This document shows, one piece after another, positions 1 to 8,973 of a stretch of DNA of 64,000 nt; the first letter of the stretch is position 1; the number at the start of each line of letters is the position of its first letter. The stretch comes from G963674665 sp963674665 (GTDB taxonomy: Bacteria; Desulfobacterota; Desulfovibrionia; Desulfovibrionales; Desulfovibrionaceae). The notes below the pieces were generated by a model, which was not told the origin of the DNA, did not search any database, and was given only the letters and a program-made list of their open reading frames with translations. The translations under genes were made by a program, and so were the position numbers. The DNA lies in the NCBI GenBank assembly GCA_963674665.2, contig CAXXPL010000001.1, positions 248,001-312,000 of the forward strand, written 5' to 3'.

Positions 1-62
1 ATTAGAGCATTCTGTCATTGAAAATATCTATCCGGATAAAATGCTCTAAGTGGCTGAAGAAA

Positions 63-108
63 GCGCGAGGGGGAGAACTCTTTCCCGGAAGGGTTTTCCC
101 CCTCGCGC
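63..108. terminator. Bidirectional GC-rich hairpin terminator
   Basis: Arms GCGCGAGGGGGA and TCCCCCTCGCGC face each other around a short AACTCTTTCCCGGAAGGGTT centre. It lies just past the 3' end of the minus-strand cytochrome gene. It belongs to a hairpin type (GCGAGGGGGA-AA... / ...TTTCCCCCTCGC) that recurs after many transcription units in this window. Confidence 0.75.
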
Positions 109-128
109 ACTATGTGTTCTTGCGGGGC

Positions 129-2765
129 TTACGGTTTGGGATGGTGCGGGAAGTCGCCCATGTCCTCCTCGACGTGGCAGGGTGCGCAGCTCGCTCCGCC
201 GATGGGGCGGTTTTCGCCCTGGTATTGCATGGGCTGGATGCTGTCCAGGCCCTCGGCATAGGGGTTTGTTGCCGGGTACAGGGCATGGGGGCTGTTGTGG
301 CAGGCCGCGCACATCATGGCGTCGAGGTTGTCGCGGCGCATGCGGAAGAGCCCCTTGGCACCGTCCTGGCTCCACTTGTTGAAGGCGCTTGCGGCCTGCA
401 CGCCCTCGCCGTTCTCCAGATCGTGGCAGCCCGCGCAGTCGGGTTCCTCAATCCAGGGGCGTCTGGGCTCGATTTCCTCCAGGGGAGTTTCCCCGGGCTT
501 GATCACGGACAGCAGCCTGGCCGCTCCGGCCTTGCCCTGTTCCGCCTTGAGCAGGGCCTGGGCATGCTCGGACAAGGTACCGTGGCATTCGGTGCAGGTC
601 TGCATCATGCCGTTGTGCAAGCCGCGTAGCATGCGCGTTGCGCCTTCCTCGCCTCCGGAGTGGCAGGTGTTGCAGGCCTCGTACCCCCGCCCCTCGAGGT
701 AAGGGGCGTGGAAGCCGTGGATGGCGGCGGACAGGTTCAGCAGCTTGGCGTCTCCGCGCTTTTGTGGAACCGAGCTGTCGGCGTGGCAGGACTGGCAGGC
801 CTGGGGCTCGCCATGTCTGGCCTTATCCAGGAGTTTGGTCTTGGAGCGTTTGTCGTGCATGGCCAGGATGTCCAGGGCCGTGTCGTCCACCATTCCGGCC
901 ACAGGCGCGTCCTTGGGAAGCCGCCAACCGCCCCCGTGACAGGTGCGGCAGCCCATCTCTGTGGAAGCCGGGGCAACGGCATAGGTTTCCGCCAGCAGGT
1001 CGCCGGATTCAGCGTCCCGGGCTTCGATTTTCAGCAAGGGGTAGGGCATGAACCCGCCCTCCGCGTCATAGGGCGAGACAGGCACCTGAGTGGCCTTCCA
1101 AACGCGCAGGTCTTCGTCCACGTGCAGCTCCCCCTCCAGTCCCCTTCCGTCCAGCCCCTTGCTGGGGGCGATATCGATTCCGTAAAGCGGTTTCATGAAA
1201 TCCCAGATTTTGAGCTGGGCGGCCGGGTTCTCGAAACCCTCCCGGATGGCGTAGGTGATCTTCACGCCCTCGGTGACGAACTCCGGCATGGGGCCGCGAA
1301 GCAGCAACTGGGCGTAGATGTCGTTGCCCGGAGGCTGGATAGAGAGCACGCCGTCGGCGTCGGAAAAGGTGTGCATGCCGGTGGAACTCCACACCAGGAG
1401 TATGTATTCGTTCTCCTCGGCGTTGAACCCGGGCGCCGGGACCTCGGCCTCGGCAAGCTCGGGTTCTGATGTGTCGGAGGTTTTGCCGTGCAGCTTTTCA
1501 ACGATATAGGCGGCCAGGGCCGAACGCTCCACCTCGTTGCCCACAAAGGGGGGCATGTAGGGGCTCATGGCGCCCTGCCCGGTGAGCTGCGCCTCCAGGC
1601 CGAACTGGCCGTACTTGGCCGTGAGGGGCAGGATGTCCAGCATGGCGCCGCCAATGCTGTGGCAGGTGGAGCACTGGAGCCTGAACAGGTCTTCCCCCAC
1701 CAACAGGCGGTTCTCGTCGGTGACCTCCCTGGCCCGCACCCACTTGGCCTTGGACAGGAAGCCCTTCTCTGTGAGCTCCTCCACGTCGGCTTTCATGACG
1801 CTGTTGGAGTACATGGTGTCCCAGATCAGATAGGGGCGTCGCCCCGCCTCGCGGGTCCACTCGAAGGCGCTGAGGTGGGCGAACGCCAGAAGCAGCAGCA
1901 CCCAGGCCAGGAGGGTACGGTTGCGCTGCGGAACCACAAAGGCCAGGGCCAGGGCGCCCAGGAAGATCAGGGGCGTGAGAACGGCAAAGGACTTGAGAAA
2001 AAAGGGGATCTCCTGGGACTGCTCCATGACCATGGCGAACTGCGCCTGGGGCAGGGCCATGACATACCAGAAGCCGGAAAGCACCAGCACCAGGAAGGGC
2101 GCGGCCGAGAACCAGGTGCAGAAGCGGACCATGCGCTCGCGCGCTTCCACGTCCTGGATGCGGATGGCCGTGAGATAGCCGAAGAAGCCCGCGATCATGA
2201 TGGAGATGGCGGTGCGAAAGACCAGTGACGGCCAGAACGAGGGGTTGAAGAATCCCTGCCAGAAGTCTCCGGTCTCAAGCCACCCGCCGGGGGTGAGCAT
2301 GAAGCCGATGATGCCGTTGATCATGAACAGGGAGAGCCAGCCAAAGGCGAAGTACAGCCAGCCGATGATCTGGTGCTCCTTGTCGCGCATCTGGCCGAAT
2401 TTGTAGTAGTAGATCAGGATGGCCACGATTTCGCCAATGAAAAAGACCCACTCCGTGGCCCAGCCGAACACGAAGGTGTGGATGAGCATGTTGGTGGCGC
2501 CCGGGCTTGCGGCGCCTATGACGAGCCATATCCCCACGCCTGTGAGGCCGCCGAAGACCAGGGTCAGCAGCATGAAGAACAGGCTGTGTCTTTTTACGTA
2601 GCCGAGGATGGCGGGGGAGCCGGACTTCAGGCCCACGCGTTCGGCCATGACAACGAACAATCCGCCCCCAACGGCAAAGTGGGCCACAAAGACATGCACG
2701 AGGGCGATGATGGCCACAGGAAGCGCGGCGCTCAGACTGGGAATCCACCAGACGGGATAATCCAT
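129..2765 (-). CDS. CydA-like membrane domain fused to octaheme cytochrome c
   Basis: 878 residues. Residues 1-310 hold about eight membrane segments and look like subunit I of cytochrome bd oxidases. There is a His-rich first helix (HVFVAH), two Glu in the third helix (TEW and GEI), and a GRRPY motif near residue 305 that matches the GRQPW motif of CydA. The rest is extracytoplasmic and carries eight CxxCH heme c sites: CSTCH about 365, CRTCH 605, CQSCH 656, CNTCH 697, CTECH 722, CAGCH 775, CAACH 817 and CAPCH 860. It starts two bases after the stop of the upstream membrane gene, behind an AGGAGG site, so the two are one operon. Inferred role: quinol-linked electron transfer to or from periplasmic hemes. 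Whether it reduces oxygen cannot be told. The heme count and membrane fold are clear; the precise family is not. Confidence 0.8.
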   Translation of the reverse strand: MDYPVWWIPSLSAALPVAIIALVHVFVAHFAVGGGLFVVMAERVGLKSGSPAILGYVKRHSLFFMLLTLVFGGLTGVGIWLVIGAASPGATNMLIHTFVFGWATEWVFFIGEIVAILIYYYKFGQMRDKEHQIIGWLYFAFGWLSLFMINGIIGFMLTPGGWLETGDFWQGFFNPSFWPSLVFRTAISIMIAGFFGYLTAIRIQDVEARERMVRFCTWFSAAPFLVLVLSGFWYVMALPQAQFAMVMEQSQEIPFFLKSFAVLTPLIFLGALALAFVVPQRNRTLLAWVLLLLAFAHLSAFEWTREAGRRPYLIWDTMYSNSVMKADVEELTEKGFLSKAKWVRAREVTDENRLLVGEDLFRLQCSTCHSIGGAMLDILPLTAKYGQFGLEAQLTGQGAMSPYMPPFVGNEVERSALAAYIVEKLHGKTSDTSEPELAEAEVPAPGFNAEENEYILLVWSSTGMHTFSDADGVLSIQPPGNDIYAQLLLRGPMPEFVTEGVKITYAIREGFENPAAQLKIWDFMKPLYGIDIAPSKGLDGRGLEGELHVDEDLRVWKATQVPVSPYDAEGGFMPYPLLKIEARDAESGDLLAETYAVAPASTEMGCRTCHGGGWRLPKDAPVAGMVDDTALDILAMHDKRSKTKLLDKARHGEPQACQSCHADSSVPQKRGDAKLLNLSAAIHGFHAPYLEGRGYEACNTCHSGGEEGATRMLRGLHNGMMQTCTECHGTLSEHAQALLKAEQGKAGAARLLSVIKPGETPLEEIEPRRPWIEEPDCAGCHDLENGEGVQAASAFNKWSQDGAKGLFRMRRDNLDAMMCAACHNSPHALYPATNPYAEGLDSIQPMQYQGENRPIGGASCAPCHVEEDMGDFPHHPKP

Positions 2766-2767
2766 GG

Positions 2768-3865
2768 TTAGCCCTCCTGCGTCGTTTTGTTACCGGCACC
2801 GAGCGCCTGTTTCACCATCCAGTAGATCAGGGCCAGGCCGATGATCAGCGAGACCAGGAACAGCGCCAGGGGACCGTACTGCGGGTGCACCGGCAGGCTG
2901 GAGACATCGAGATAGGGGGCCAGATACTCGGTTCGGACCATGGCCCGCATCAGGGCCATGAGCGTCATCACCGCCACCAGGGTCCAGGCCGTGGCCCAGA
3001 CCTGCCGCCGGAAGCCGAGGATCAGCAACAGGACCACGGAGGCCAGGGCGGCCACGAAGACCAGGGTGTTGGTCATGTTGGAGCCCATGAAAGTCAGCAT
3101 GATGGGGCGGGGCAGGGTGATCAGGAACACGGAGCCCATGACCAACTGCGCCAGGGTGGCGTGAGTGAACCAGCGCATGCCGCTGCGGATGCGCGCCGCC
3201 GCCCCGTCAGGGGCGAGGGTGCCCCTGCGCTCCCGCCAGGAGGCCATCAGGGCCAGGAACAGCCCGCCCACCGCCATGGCGCCGATGACCATGTGCAGAT
3301 AGCGCGGGAACAGTGTCGGCTCGGTGAGATTCAGCAGCCAGCCGTCGGCCCGGTCGAAATATGCCATCCACTGCTCCGGGCGGAGCATCAGGGTCATGTT
3401 GGTGGTGAGGATGAAGCCGGTGCCCAGCAGCAGGAAAACGCACAGGGCCAGGAGGAGGGCCTTCAGCCCCTTCAGAGCCTCGTACTTGAACTTGTAGATG
3501 TAGAGTCCGTAGTAGGCCAGGATTACCACCACTGTCAGGCCGATCCACCACCAGGCGATGAGCACGGAGGACGTGTACAGGAACTGGCCGTAGATGACCT
3601 GCAGGAACAGCAGAGGGGCCACTCCGAGGTTCACGGCCAGGGCTACGGCCACTGTGAGCACGCCGGCCAACTCCTTGGGTGTCTTGCGCAGGGCCAAGGG
3701 GGCCCTCTTGCCGCGCAGTTCGCCCACCAGGGCGATTATGGTGCCCCCCAGCATCACGTTCATGAGCAGCATGTGGGCCACAAAGGTCAACAGCAGCAGG
3801 ATTTGCAAAAACAGTGGCGCCAAGGGGATGGCCATAGCCTCGGGCACGAGGGAAGCAGGGTCCAT
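2768..3865 (-). CDS. Polytopic membrane partner of the CydA-octaheme protein
   Basis: 365 residues from an ATG with GGAGAGAG six bases upstream; the open frame extends further but has no better start. It has about nine hydrophobic segments and no heme c motif. Its first helix (LLLLTFVAHMLLMNVMLGG) resembles the first helix of the downstream protein, suggesting a paralogous second subunit rather than a CydB. This fits the CydA-CydA' arrangement known for some bd-family enzymes of anaerobes, but that is inference. It is the first gene of a two-gene operon. Alternatives are any NrfD- or CydB-like quinone-interacting membrane subunit. Confidence 0.65.
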   Translation of the reverse strand: MDPASLVPEAMAIPLAPLFLQILLLLTFVAHMLLMNVMLGGTIIALVGELRGKRAPLALRKTPKELAGVLTVAVALAVNLGVAPLLFLQVIYGQFLYTSSVLIAWWWIGLTVVVILAYYGLYIYKFKYEALKGLKALLLALCVFLLLGTGFILTTNMTLMLRPEQWMAYFDRADGWLLNLTEPTLFPRYLHMVIGAMAVGGLFLALMASWRERRGTLAPDGAAARIRSGMRWFTHATLAQLVMGSVFLITLPRPIMLTFMGSNMTNTLVFVAALASVVLLLILGFRRQVWATAWTLVAVMTLMALMRAMVRTEYLAPYLDVSSLPVHPQYGPLALFLVSLIIGLALIYWMVKQALGAGNKTTQEG

Positions 3866-4397
3866 GACATCTCTCTCCGGGTAAGGTTCAGGGGGAGTGT
3901 TCCGCCGTCGCGTCACGTTTCCCGCCGCACCTATGGGAGTCTTTTCGCTTTGGCGACAAAATGGCGGGCGGGGGGTTCGGGGAGGGAGCCGGCAACTCCC
4001 CGAAGGCAAGGCAAAATTCAATGTGCAAAATCAAACATATACGTTTCAAATTGTTAGTGTATCCATTCAAGGGGCGGAACACAAGGGCGGGGGCCTGTTG
4101 AAAAAAAAGTCATGGGCGTTCACACTTTTAGCAGTTGGTAGGCTGCGTATGACTATGGGCTTAAGGCTATTTGGGAAGCATCGGAAATGCACGGCTGTCG
4201 ATGATGGTACGTGTGAGCCTATTGTCATGATCGAGTTACACATGAATTGTAGGATTGAGTCAAATAAAAAAGATATACTTATTATTGTCTGACGAATATA
4301 ATCGGCAATCAGAGTTGAACAATGCCGATGTCCCTGTTATCGGAATGGTGTGTTGTTTTGGAATATTTTACAAAGCTGACAGAAAAGGAGGGGAAAA
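3866..4397. other. Intergenic region between divergent units
   Basis: About 530 bases turning from GC-rich to AT-rich toward the EEP-family gene. No convincing gene is seen. A perfect TATAAT hexamer lies at 4297-4302 and a TTGAAC-N17-TATCGG pair at 4315-4343. Either could serve the downstream plus-strand gene, but neither is a strong match overall. Confidence 0.4.
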
Positions 4398-5378
4398 ATG
4401 AAAGTCCGGGTTGCAACTTTCAATGTCGAAAATCTCGATGTAACAAATGACCGTCCTTATCTTGAGGAGAGAATTGAAGTGCTTCGGCCATATTTTGTCC
4501 GGATGGATGCCGATGTTTTTTGTCTACAGGAAGTACACGGCCAGGAGATGGAGGGAGAGGCACGAAGCTTAATGGCCTTGGAAAGACTGTTTGAAGGCAC
4601 GAAATATGCCGATTATTCCATAATCACTACGCAAACGTCGGAAGATGTTCCGTATGACAAAAGAAATTTGATTATTGCCACCAGGTTCGACGTGCTTCGC
4701 CATGAACAGTACAGAAACGACATTTTGTTTGGAAAGCTGCAATATAGGAAAGTAACAGCTCAGCCCGCTGATGAAGATGCCAAGGATGTGAATTGGGAAC
4801 GACCAATTTTATACACTGAAATCGCGGTGAAGGATGGATTGTCGATACACGTCATCAACCTGCATCTCAAATCCCGGCTGTCGAGCAGCATCCCGGGCCG
4901 CAATACCAAGGGATACTGGGAGACCATATCAAGTTGGGCGGAGGGGTCTTTTCTATCTACGATCAAACGTGTCGGACAAGCCTTGGAGGCGCGCATGTTG
5001 ATCGATTCCATTTTTGACAATGATCCTGCAGCGCGGGTTCTGGTGGCAGGGGATTTCAATGCGGACCTGAATGGAGTCGCCACCCAGGCAATCAGGGGGG
5101 AGGTGAAAAACACTTTGAATTATGCTTTAGGGGCGCGGGAGATGCTGCCTTGTGAACAGACCATTCCCGAGTCCTCAAGATATACCCTGTTCCACCATGG
5201 GCATCCGCTCATGTTCGATCATATTCTCATAAGTAAGGGGATGCTTGGTAGCTACCGGTTTACGGAAGTGCATAATGAGCTGTTGCCTGATGAATCGGTG
5301 AGTTACCATAAGTCTGTTACGGATAAACTATACCCGGAATCCGACCATGCGCCGGTAGTGGCAGAGTTTGAATTCTGA
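4398..5378 (+). CDS. Endonuclease/exonuclease/phosphatase (EEP) family protein
   Basis: 326 residues, no signal peptide. The EEP fold motifs appear in order: TFNVEN at the N-terminus, LQEVHG (catalytic Glu), INLHLKS, GDFNAD, DHILIS and a C-terminal SDHAPVV. This family hydrolyses phosphodiester or phosphomonoester bonds with Mg2+; members act on DNA, phosphoinositides or sphingomyelin, and the substrate here cannot be told. The start has a strong AAGGAGG site. The gene is clearly more AT-rich than its neighbours and stands alone between unrelated units, which suggests horizontal acquisition. Confidence 0.85.
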   Translation: MKVRVATFNVENLDVTNDRPYLEERIEVLRPYFVRMDADVFCLQEVHGQEMEGEARSLMALERLFEGTKYADYSIITTQTSEDVPYDKRNLIIATRFDVLRHEQYRNDILFGKLQYRKVTAQPADEDAKDVNWERPILYTEIAVKDGLSIHVINLHLKSRLSSSIPGRNTKGYWETISSWAEGSFLSTIKRVGQALEARMLIDSIFDNDPAARVLVAGDFNADLNGVATQAIRGEVKNTLNYALGAREMLPCEQTIPESSRYTLFHHGHPLMFDHILISKGMLGSYRFTEVHNELLPDESVSYHKSVTDKLYPESDHAPVVAEFEF

Positions 5379-5476
5379 TTCGGTTCCCAGGTGGAAGATT
5401 ACCACAAAGGGGTGGAAACATCCCTTTTGGTGAGAAGCTCCTTTTCAAATTACAGGTTCCATTGTACTATTTTGCC

Positions 5477-6481
5477 ATGAAAGTGGTTCCGATGCATCTG
5501 TCCTCAATCATTGTGGCGGTGATGACACTGCTGTGTCTGTCTCTGTTTTTTCCGCATTCGCACGTTGCCGCGCAGATCCTGAAAAAAGCGACCATTCTTC
5601 CGCAGTGGGAGCCCCAGGCCCAGTTCGCGGGCATCTTCATGGCCAAGGCCAAGGGTTTCTACGAGCGGCGTGGCGTGGATATGACAGTGCTGCGCGGCGG
5701 GCCGTCCCGCCCCCCCGGGTTGCTCATCGCCAGGGGTGAGGCGGATTTCGGCACAATGTTTCTGACCACCGCGGTGAAGCTGGTGTCCCAGGGAGAGGAC
5801 ATCGTCAACCTGACCCAGATCGTGCACCGCTCCGCCCTGTTGTTGGTGGCCAAGAAGTCCGACGGCATCGAGCGTCTCGAAGACCTGCAGGGGCGCCGGA
5901 TCAGCACCTGGGGGCCGGAGTTCTCCCTGCAACTGCTCGAACTGCTGAACAAGAACGGCCTCAGAGTCCAGGTTGTGCCCCAGAGCTTCACCGTGGACCT
6001 GTTTTTGCGCGGGGCTGTGGATGCGGTGTCCGCCATGTGGTACAACGAGTATCATACCCTGCTGAACAGCGGTATCGACGCCGACGAACTCACCGTGTTT
6101 TCCATGGCCGATTGTGGCATGAGCTTCCCGGAGGACGGCCTCTACTGCCTGCGCTCGACCTGGGAGCGCGACCCGGAGTTGTGCTGCGCCGTTGCCCAGG
6201 CCACCATGGAGGGCTGGAAATACGCCTTCGAGCATCAGGACGAAACCCTGGATGTGGTCATGGAAAGGGTGAACAGCGCCAACCTGCCCACGAATCGCGT
6301 GCACCAGCGCTGGATGCTGGCCCGGATGCGCGACGTCATCGCACCGGGAGGCGAGGTGCGTACCGGCGAGCTGGCCCGCGAGGAATTCCAGGCCGTGACC
6401 AAGGCAATGCTCGATGCCCGATTGATAGGATCCACACCCGATTACGAGGACTTTCATGCCCAATGCGCCAACGCCCGGTAA
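5477..6481 (+). CDS. NMT1/ThiY-type periplasmic binding protein
   Basis: 334 residues with an N-terminal signal peptide ending near HVAAQ. The body looks like the NMT1/THI5/SsuA class of ABC substrate-binding proteins (LPQWEPQAQFAGIFMAKAKGFY, then an IARGEADFG ligand-loop region). No ABC permease or ATPase gene is next to it. It overlaps the following SpoIIE-type phosphatase by 26 bases, so it more likely feeds a sensor than a transporter (inference). The ATG at 5477 is chosen because the open frame upstream begins only with a TTG; no strong ribosome site is visible. Confidence 0.82.
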   Translation: MKVVPMHLSSIIVAVMTLLCLSLFFPHSHVAAQILKKATILPQWEPQAQFAGIFMAKAKGFYERRGVDMTVLRGGPSRPPGLLIARGEADFGTMFLTTAVKLVSQGEDIVNLTQIVHRSALLLVAKKSDGIERLEDLQGRRISTWGPEFSLQLLELLNKNGLRVQVVPQSFTVDLFLRGAVDAVSAMWYNEYHTLLNSGIDADELTVFSMADCGMSFPEDGLYCLRSTWERDPELCCAVAQATMEGWKYAFEHQDETLDVVMERVNSANLPTNRVHQRWMLARMRDVIAPGGEVRTGELAREEFQAVTKAMLDARLIGSTPDYEDFHAQCANAR

Positions 6482-8408
6482 TGCCAACAGGCGCTTCGGC
6501 CTGGCTTTCAAGCTGGCCCTGTTCATTCTCTCCGGCACGGTGTGCATATTCACCGCGGGTTTTGTATACAACTATTACTATTCCAAACAGATAATCCTCT
6601 CCCTTGCCTCGGATCAAGCCAAGCATATCACCTCTTCGGCCTTGAACAGGATCGAGTCCGTACTCAAGGAGGCCGAGCAGGTGCCAACGTTCCTGGCATA
6701 TACCTACGAGGCCCACCTCCCGGATGAGAGGCTGCTCAACCGGGAGTTGCACGATTTCGTGGCCTCCTGTCCCTCGGTGTTCGGCTCGACCGTGGCCTTC
6801 GAGCCCTATGGGTACGACGCCAGACTCAAGCGTATGGCACCCTACGCCTTCAGGGAGGGCGGGGACATCAAGGTTGTGAAGCTTGGAGCCGAGGGCTACG
6901 ACTACTTCATCATGGACTGGTACCTGCTGCCCAAGCTCCTGAACATGGCCGTATGGAGCGAGCCGTACTACGACGAGGGCGGCGGCAACGTGATCATGTC
7001 CACCTACAGCGTTCCCTTCCAGCGAGAACTGGCCGGGGCCAAGGTCTTCGCCGGGGTCATCACCGCGGACATCTCCCTGGAGTGGCTGCACAAGTTCGTT
7101 TCCGGCATCAAGGTCTACGAGACGGGCAGCGCTTTCCTGATCAGCCGCGACGGCGTGTTCGTGTCCACGCCCAATACGCAGCTGATCATGCGCGAGAGCA
7201 TCTTCAGCATTGCCGAGGAGTTGGGAAGCCCGGGGATACGCGACCTGGGCAAGGACATGATCGCGGGCAAGGAGGGTTTTGTCAGTGTCCCCTCGGTGCT
7301 CTTCGGCAAACCCTGCCGCCTGTACTACGCACCCATGGCCAGCACGGGCTGGTCCCTGGGGCTGGTGATCCCGGAGAGCGAGTTGTTCGCGGAGCTATCC
7401 GGGCTCAGCCAGCGGGTGTTGATAATCTGCGGCCTGGGCCTCTTCCTGCTTCTGCTTGTCACGGTGGGCATCTCGCTGTCCGTGATCCGTCCCATAAAAT
7501 TACTGGCCAGCAAGACCAACGAGATCGCCAAAGGCAACCTGGACGTGGCATTGCCCGAAAACAGGTCCAACGACGAGGTCGGCGACCTCACCCGCTCCTT
7601 TGACGACATGCGGGTGGCACTCAAGGAGTACATCACCAACCTCACCGAGACCACCAAGGCCAAGGAGCGCATGGAGTCGGAGCTGAAGATCGCTCGCAAC
7701 ATCCAGATGAGCTTCCTGCCCAAGCGCTTTCCCCCGTTTCCGGACATCGAGGCCTTCACCCTGCACGCGGCCCTGGAGCCTGCCTGGGAAGTGGGCGGGG
7801 ACCTCTACGACTTTTTCATGATGGACGACAGGCATCTGTTCTTCTCCGTGGGGGACGTCTCGGGCAAGGGCGTGCCAGCGGCTCTGTTCATGGCCGTGAG
7901 CAAGACCCTGGTCAAAGGCATCGCGGAGCAGGACATGGATCCGGCCACCATCCTGGACAAGGTGAACCAGGAGCTCTACGTGGACAACGAGGCCATGCTG
8001 TTCGTGACCATGTTCTGCGGCATCCTGGACATCACCACCGGCGAGCTGGTCTTTTCCAATGCCGGGCACAACCCGCCCGCCATCGTTCCCTCGAAGGGCA
8101 ATCCCTATTGGCTCAAGCTGCCCCCCGGGCTATTCCTCGGGATCATGGACGACGCCACCTATGTCTCGGACAGAATCACCCTGCAGCCGGGCGACAAGAT
8201 CATGGTCTTCACCGACGGCGTCACCGAAGCCATGAACGAGAAGGATGAGCTCTATTCCAACGAGAGGCTGCTGCAACTGTTGACGGAGCATAGCTGCGAG
8301 CCCCCGGAACAGCTCGACGCCACCATAATGTCCTCGGTGCACTCCTTTGCCGGAACAGCGCCTCAGGCCGACGACATCACCGTGCTCACCCTGGAATTCA
8401 AAGGTTGA
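6456..8408 (+). CDS. Membrane sensor with dCache, HAMP and SpoIIE/RsbU phosphatase
   Basis: 650 residues. A membrane segment at about 17-38 is followed by a periplasmic dCache-like region to about 300 (WSEPYYDEGGG is typical), a second membrane segment at about 306-328, HAMP to about 383, a short coiled coil, and a PP2C SpoIIE domain from about 420. Motifs seen are EVGGDLYDFF, DVSGKGVPAALFMA, GHNPP and FTDGVTEA, containing the metal-binding Asp residues. Such proteins dephosphorylate anti-anti-sigma (STAS) proteins in partner-switching cascades. The start overlaps the binding-protein gene, so the two are translationally linked. No anti-sigma kinase or STAS gene lies beside it. Confidence 0.9.
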   Translation: MPNAPTPGNANRRFGLAFKLALFILSGTVCIFTAGFVYNYYYSKQIILSLASDQAKHITSSALNRIESVLKEAEQVPTFLAYTYEAHLPDERLLNRELHDFVASCPSVFGSTVAFEPYGYDARLKRMAPYAFREGGDIKVVKLGAEGYDYFIMDWYLLPKLLNMAVWSEPYYDEGGGNVIMSTYSVPFQRELAGAKVFAGVITADISLEWLHKFVSGIKVYETGSAFLISRDGVFVSTPNTQLIMRESIFSIAEELGSPGIRDLGKDMIAGKEGFVSVPSVLFGKPCRLYYAPMASTGWSLGLVIPESELFAELSGLSQRVLIICGLGLFLLLLVTVGISLSVIRPIKLLASKTNEIAKGNLDVALPENRSNDEVGDLTRSFDDMRVALKEYITNLTETTKAKERMESELKIARNIQMSFLPKRFPPFPDIEAFTLHAALEPAWEVGGDLYDFFMMDDRHLFFSVGDVSGKGVPAALFMAVSKTLVKGIAEQDMDPATILDKVNQELYVDNEAMLFVTMFCGILDITTGELVFSNAGHNPPAIVPSKGNPYWLKLPPGLFLGIMDDATYVSDRITLQPGDKIMVFTDGVTEAMNEKDELYSNERLLQLLTEHSCEPPEQLDATIMSSVHSFAGTAPQADDITVLTLEFKG

Positions 8409-8441
8409 CTTGTACTAAACCGGAAATTGGAGATATGGTGG

Positions 8442-8475
8442 GAGGAGGAAACCTTTTGCGCGAGGGGTTCTCCTC
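8442..8475 (+). terminator. Hairpin terminator after the SpoIIE-phosphatase gene
   Basis: GAGGAGGAAACC pairs imperfectly with GGGGTTCTCCTC around a TTTTGCGCGA centre, about 35 bases past the stop codon. It is a weaker version of the hairpins seen elsewhere in the window. Confidence 0.55.
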
Positions 8476-8973
8476 TTCGCGCTTTCCTGTCCCACACCTT
8501 GATTTCATGCCGGCAATGCTATGGAATATGTAAGCAATTATACGTTTTCTGGGGCTGCCGCTGCTGCACCTGAACCTCGGCCGCATGGAAGAGGGGCGTT
8601 CACGCGGCGGGCGGCCTTGCTCTGGCGCTAACCGGCGTAATGGGTGGTTTCGCAATTGCCGGGAAGTTCGCCCGGGGGGGGGGCGCGGCCATCGCCCCTG
8701 TGAGCATTACCCCGGAAGCCGAAGCCGTCATTATGAAGCATTCGTTCTACCGCGGCGTGCTTGCATGTTTGCCCTATGCCCGTACGGCATCTTCCTGGCC
8801 GCGCTTCCGGCCCTGGCCGCCTGGTGGAGGGGGCGTTCCGGGAGAGCGGCGCGGTGATTTGCCGGTAATTGCCCGGAGATCGCCACCAAAGGCCTGTAGC
8901 CAAGCCTGGTGAAATCTGATAGCGCCTGATGCCGACAGCGTGTTTTCACTGAAAACCAATTGGTATCGTACAT
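8476..8973. other. Gene-poor gap before coaX, possible coding remnant
   Basis: About 500 bases without a supportable gene. A GC-rich stretch at 8615-8700 translates in one plus-strand frame to a short hydrophobic Ala/Gly/Leu-rich peptide, then runs into a G-run (CCCGGGGGGGGGG at about 8677-8690) and loses any protein-like pattern. This could be debris of a membrane protein gene. I could not match it to a family. Confidence 0.3.

Noticed and set aside
46..375. Open frames on both strands inside the octaheme cytochrome gene
   Set aside because: They are alternate frames of a long gene with eight heme motifs; their Arg/Pro/Gly-rich composition is typical of GC-rich shadow frames.
129..2765. Assignment as a standard cytochrome bd oxidase subunit I
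   Set aside because: The GRQPW motif is altered to GRRPY, a large octaheme domain is attached, and no typical cydB is next to it; only a family-level call is justified.
3897..4292. Plus-strand 131-codon frame in the spacer after the membrane gene
   Set aside because: No ribosome site, changes composition midway, and no family resemblance.
5504..6571. Long minus-strand frame opposite the NMT1-type protein and phosphatase start
   Set aside because: The plus-strand frames carry signal peptide and family motifs; the minus frame is His/Gly/Leu-rich without any motif.
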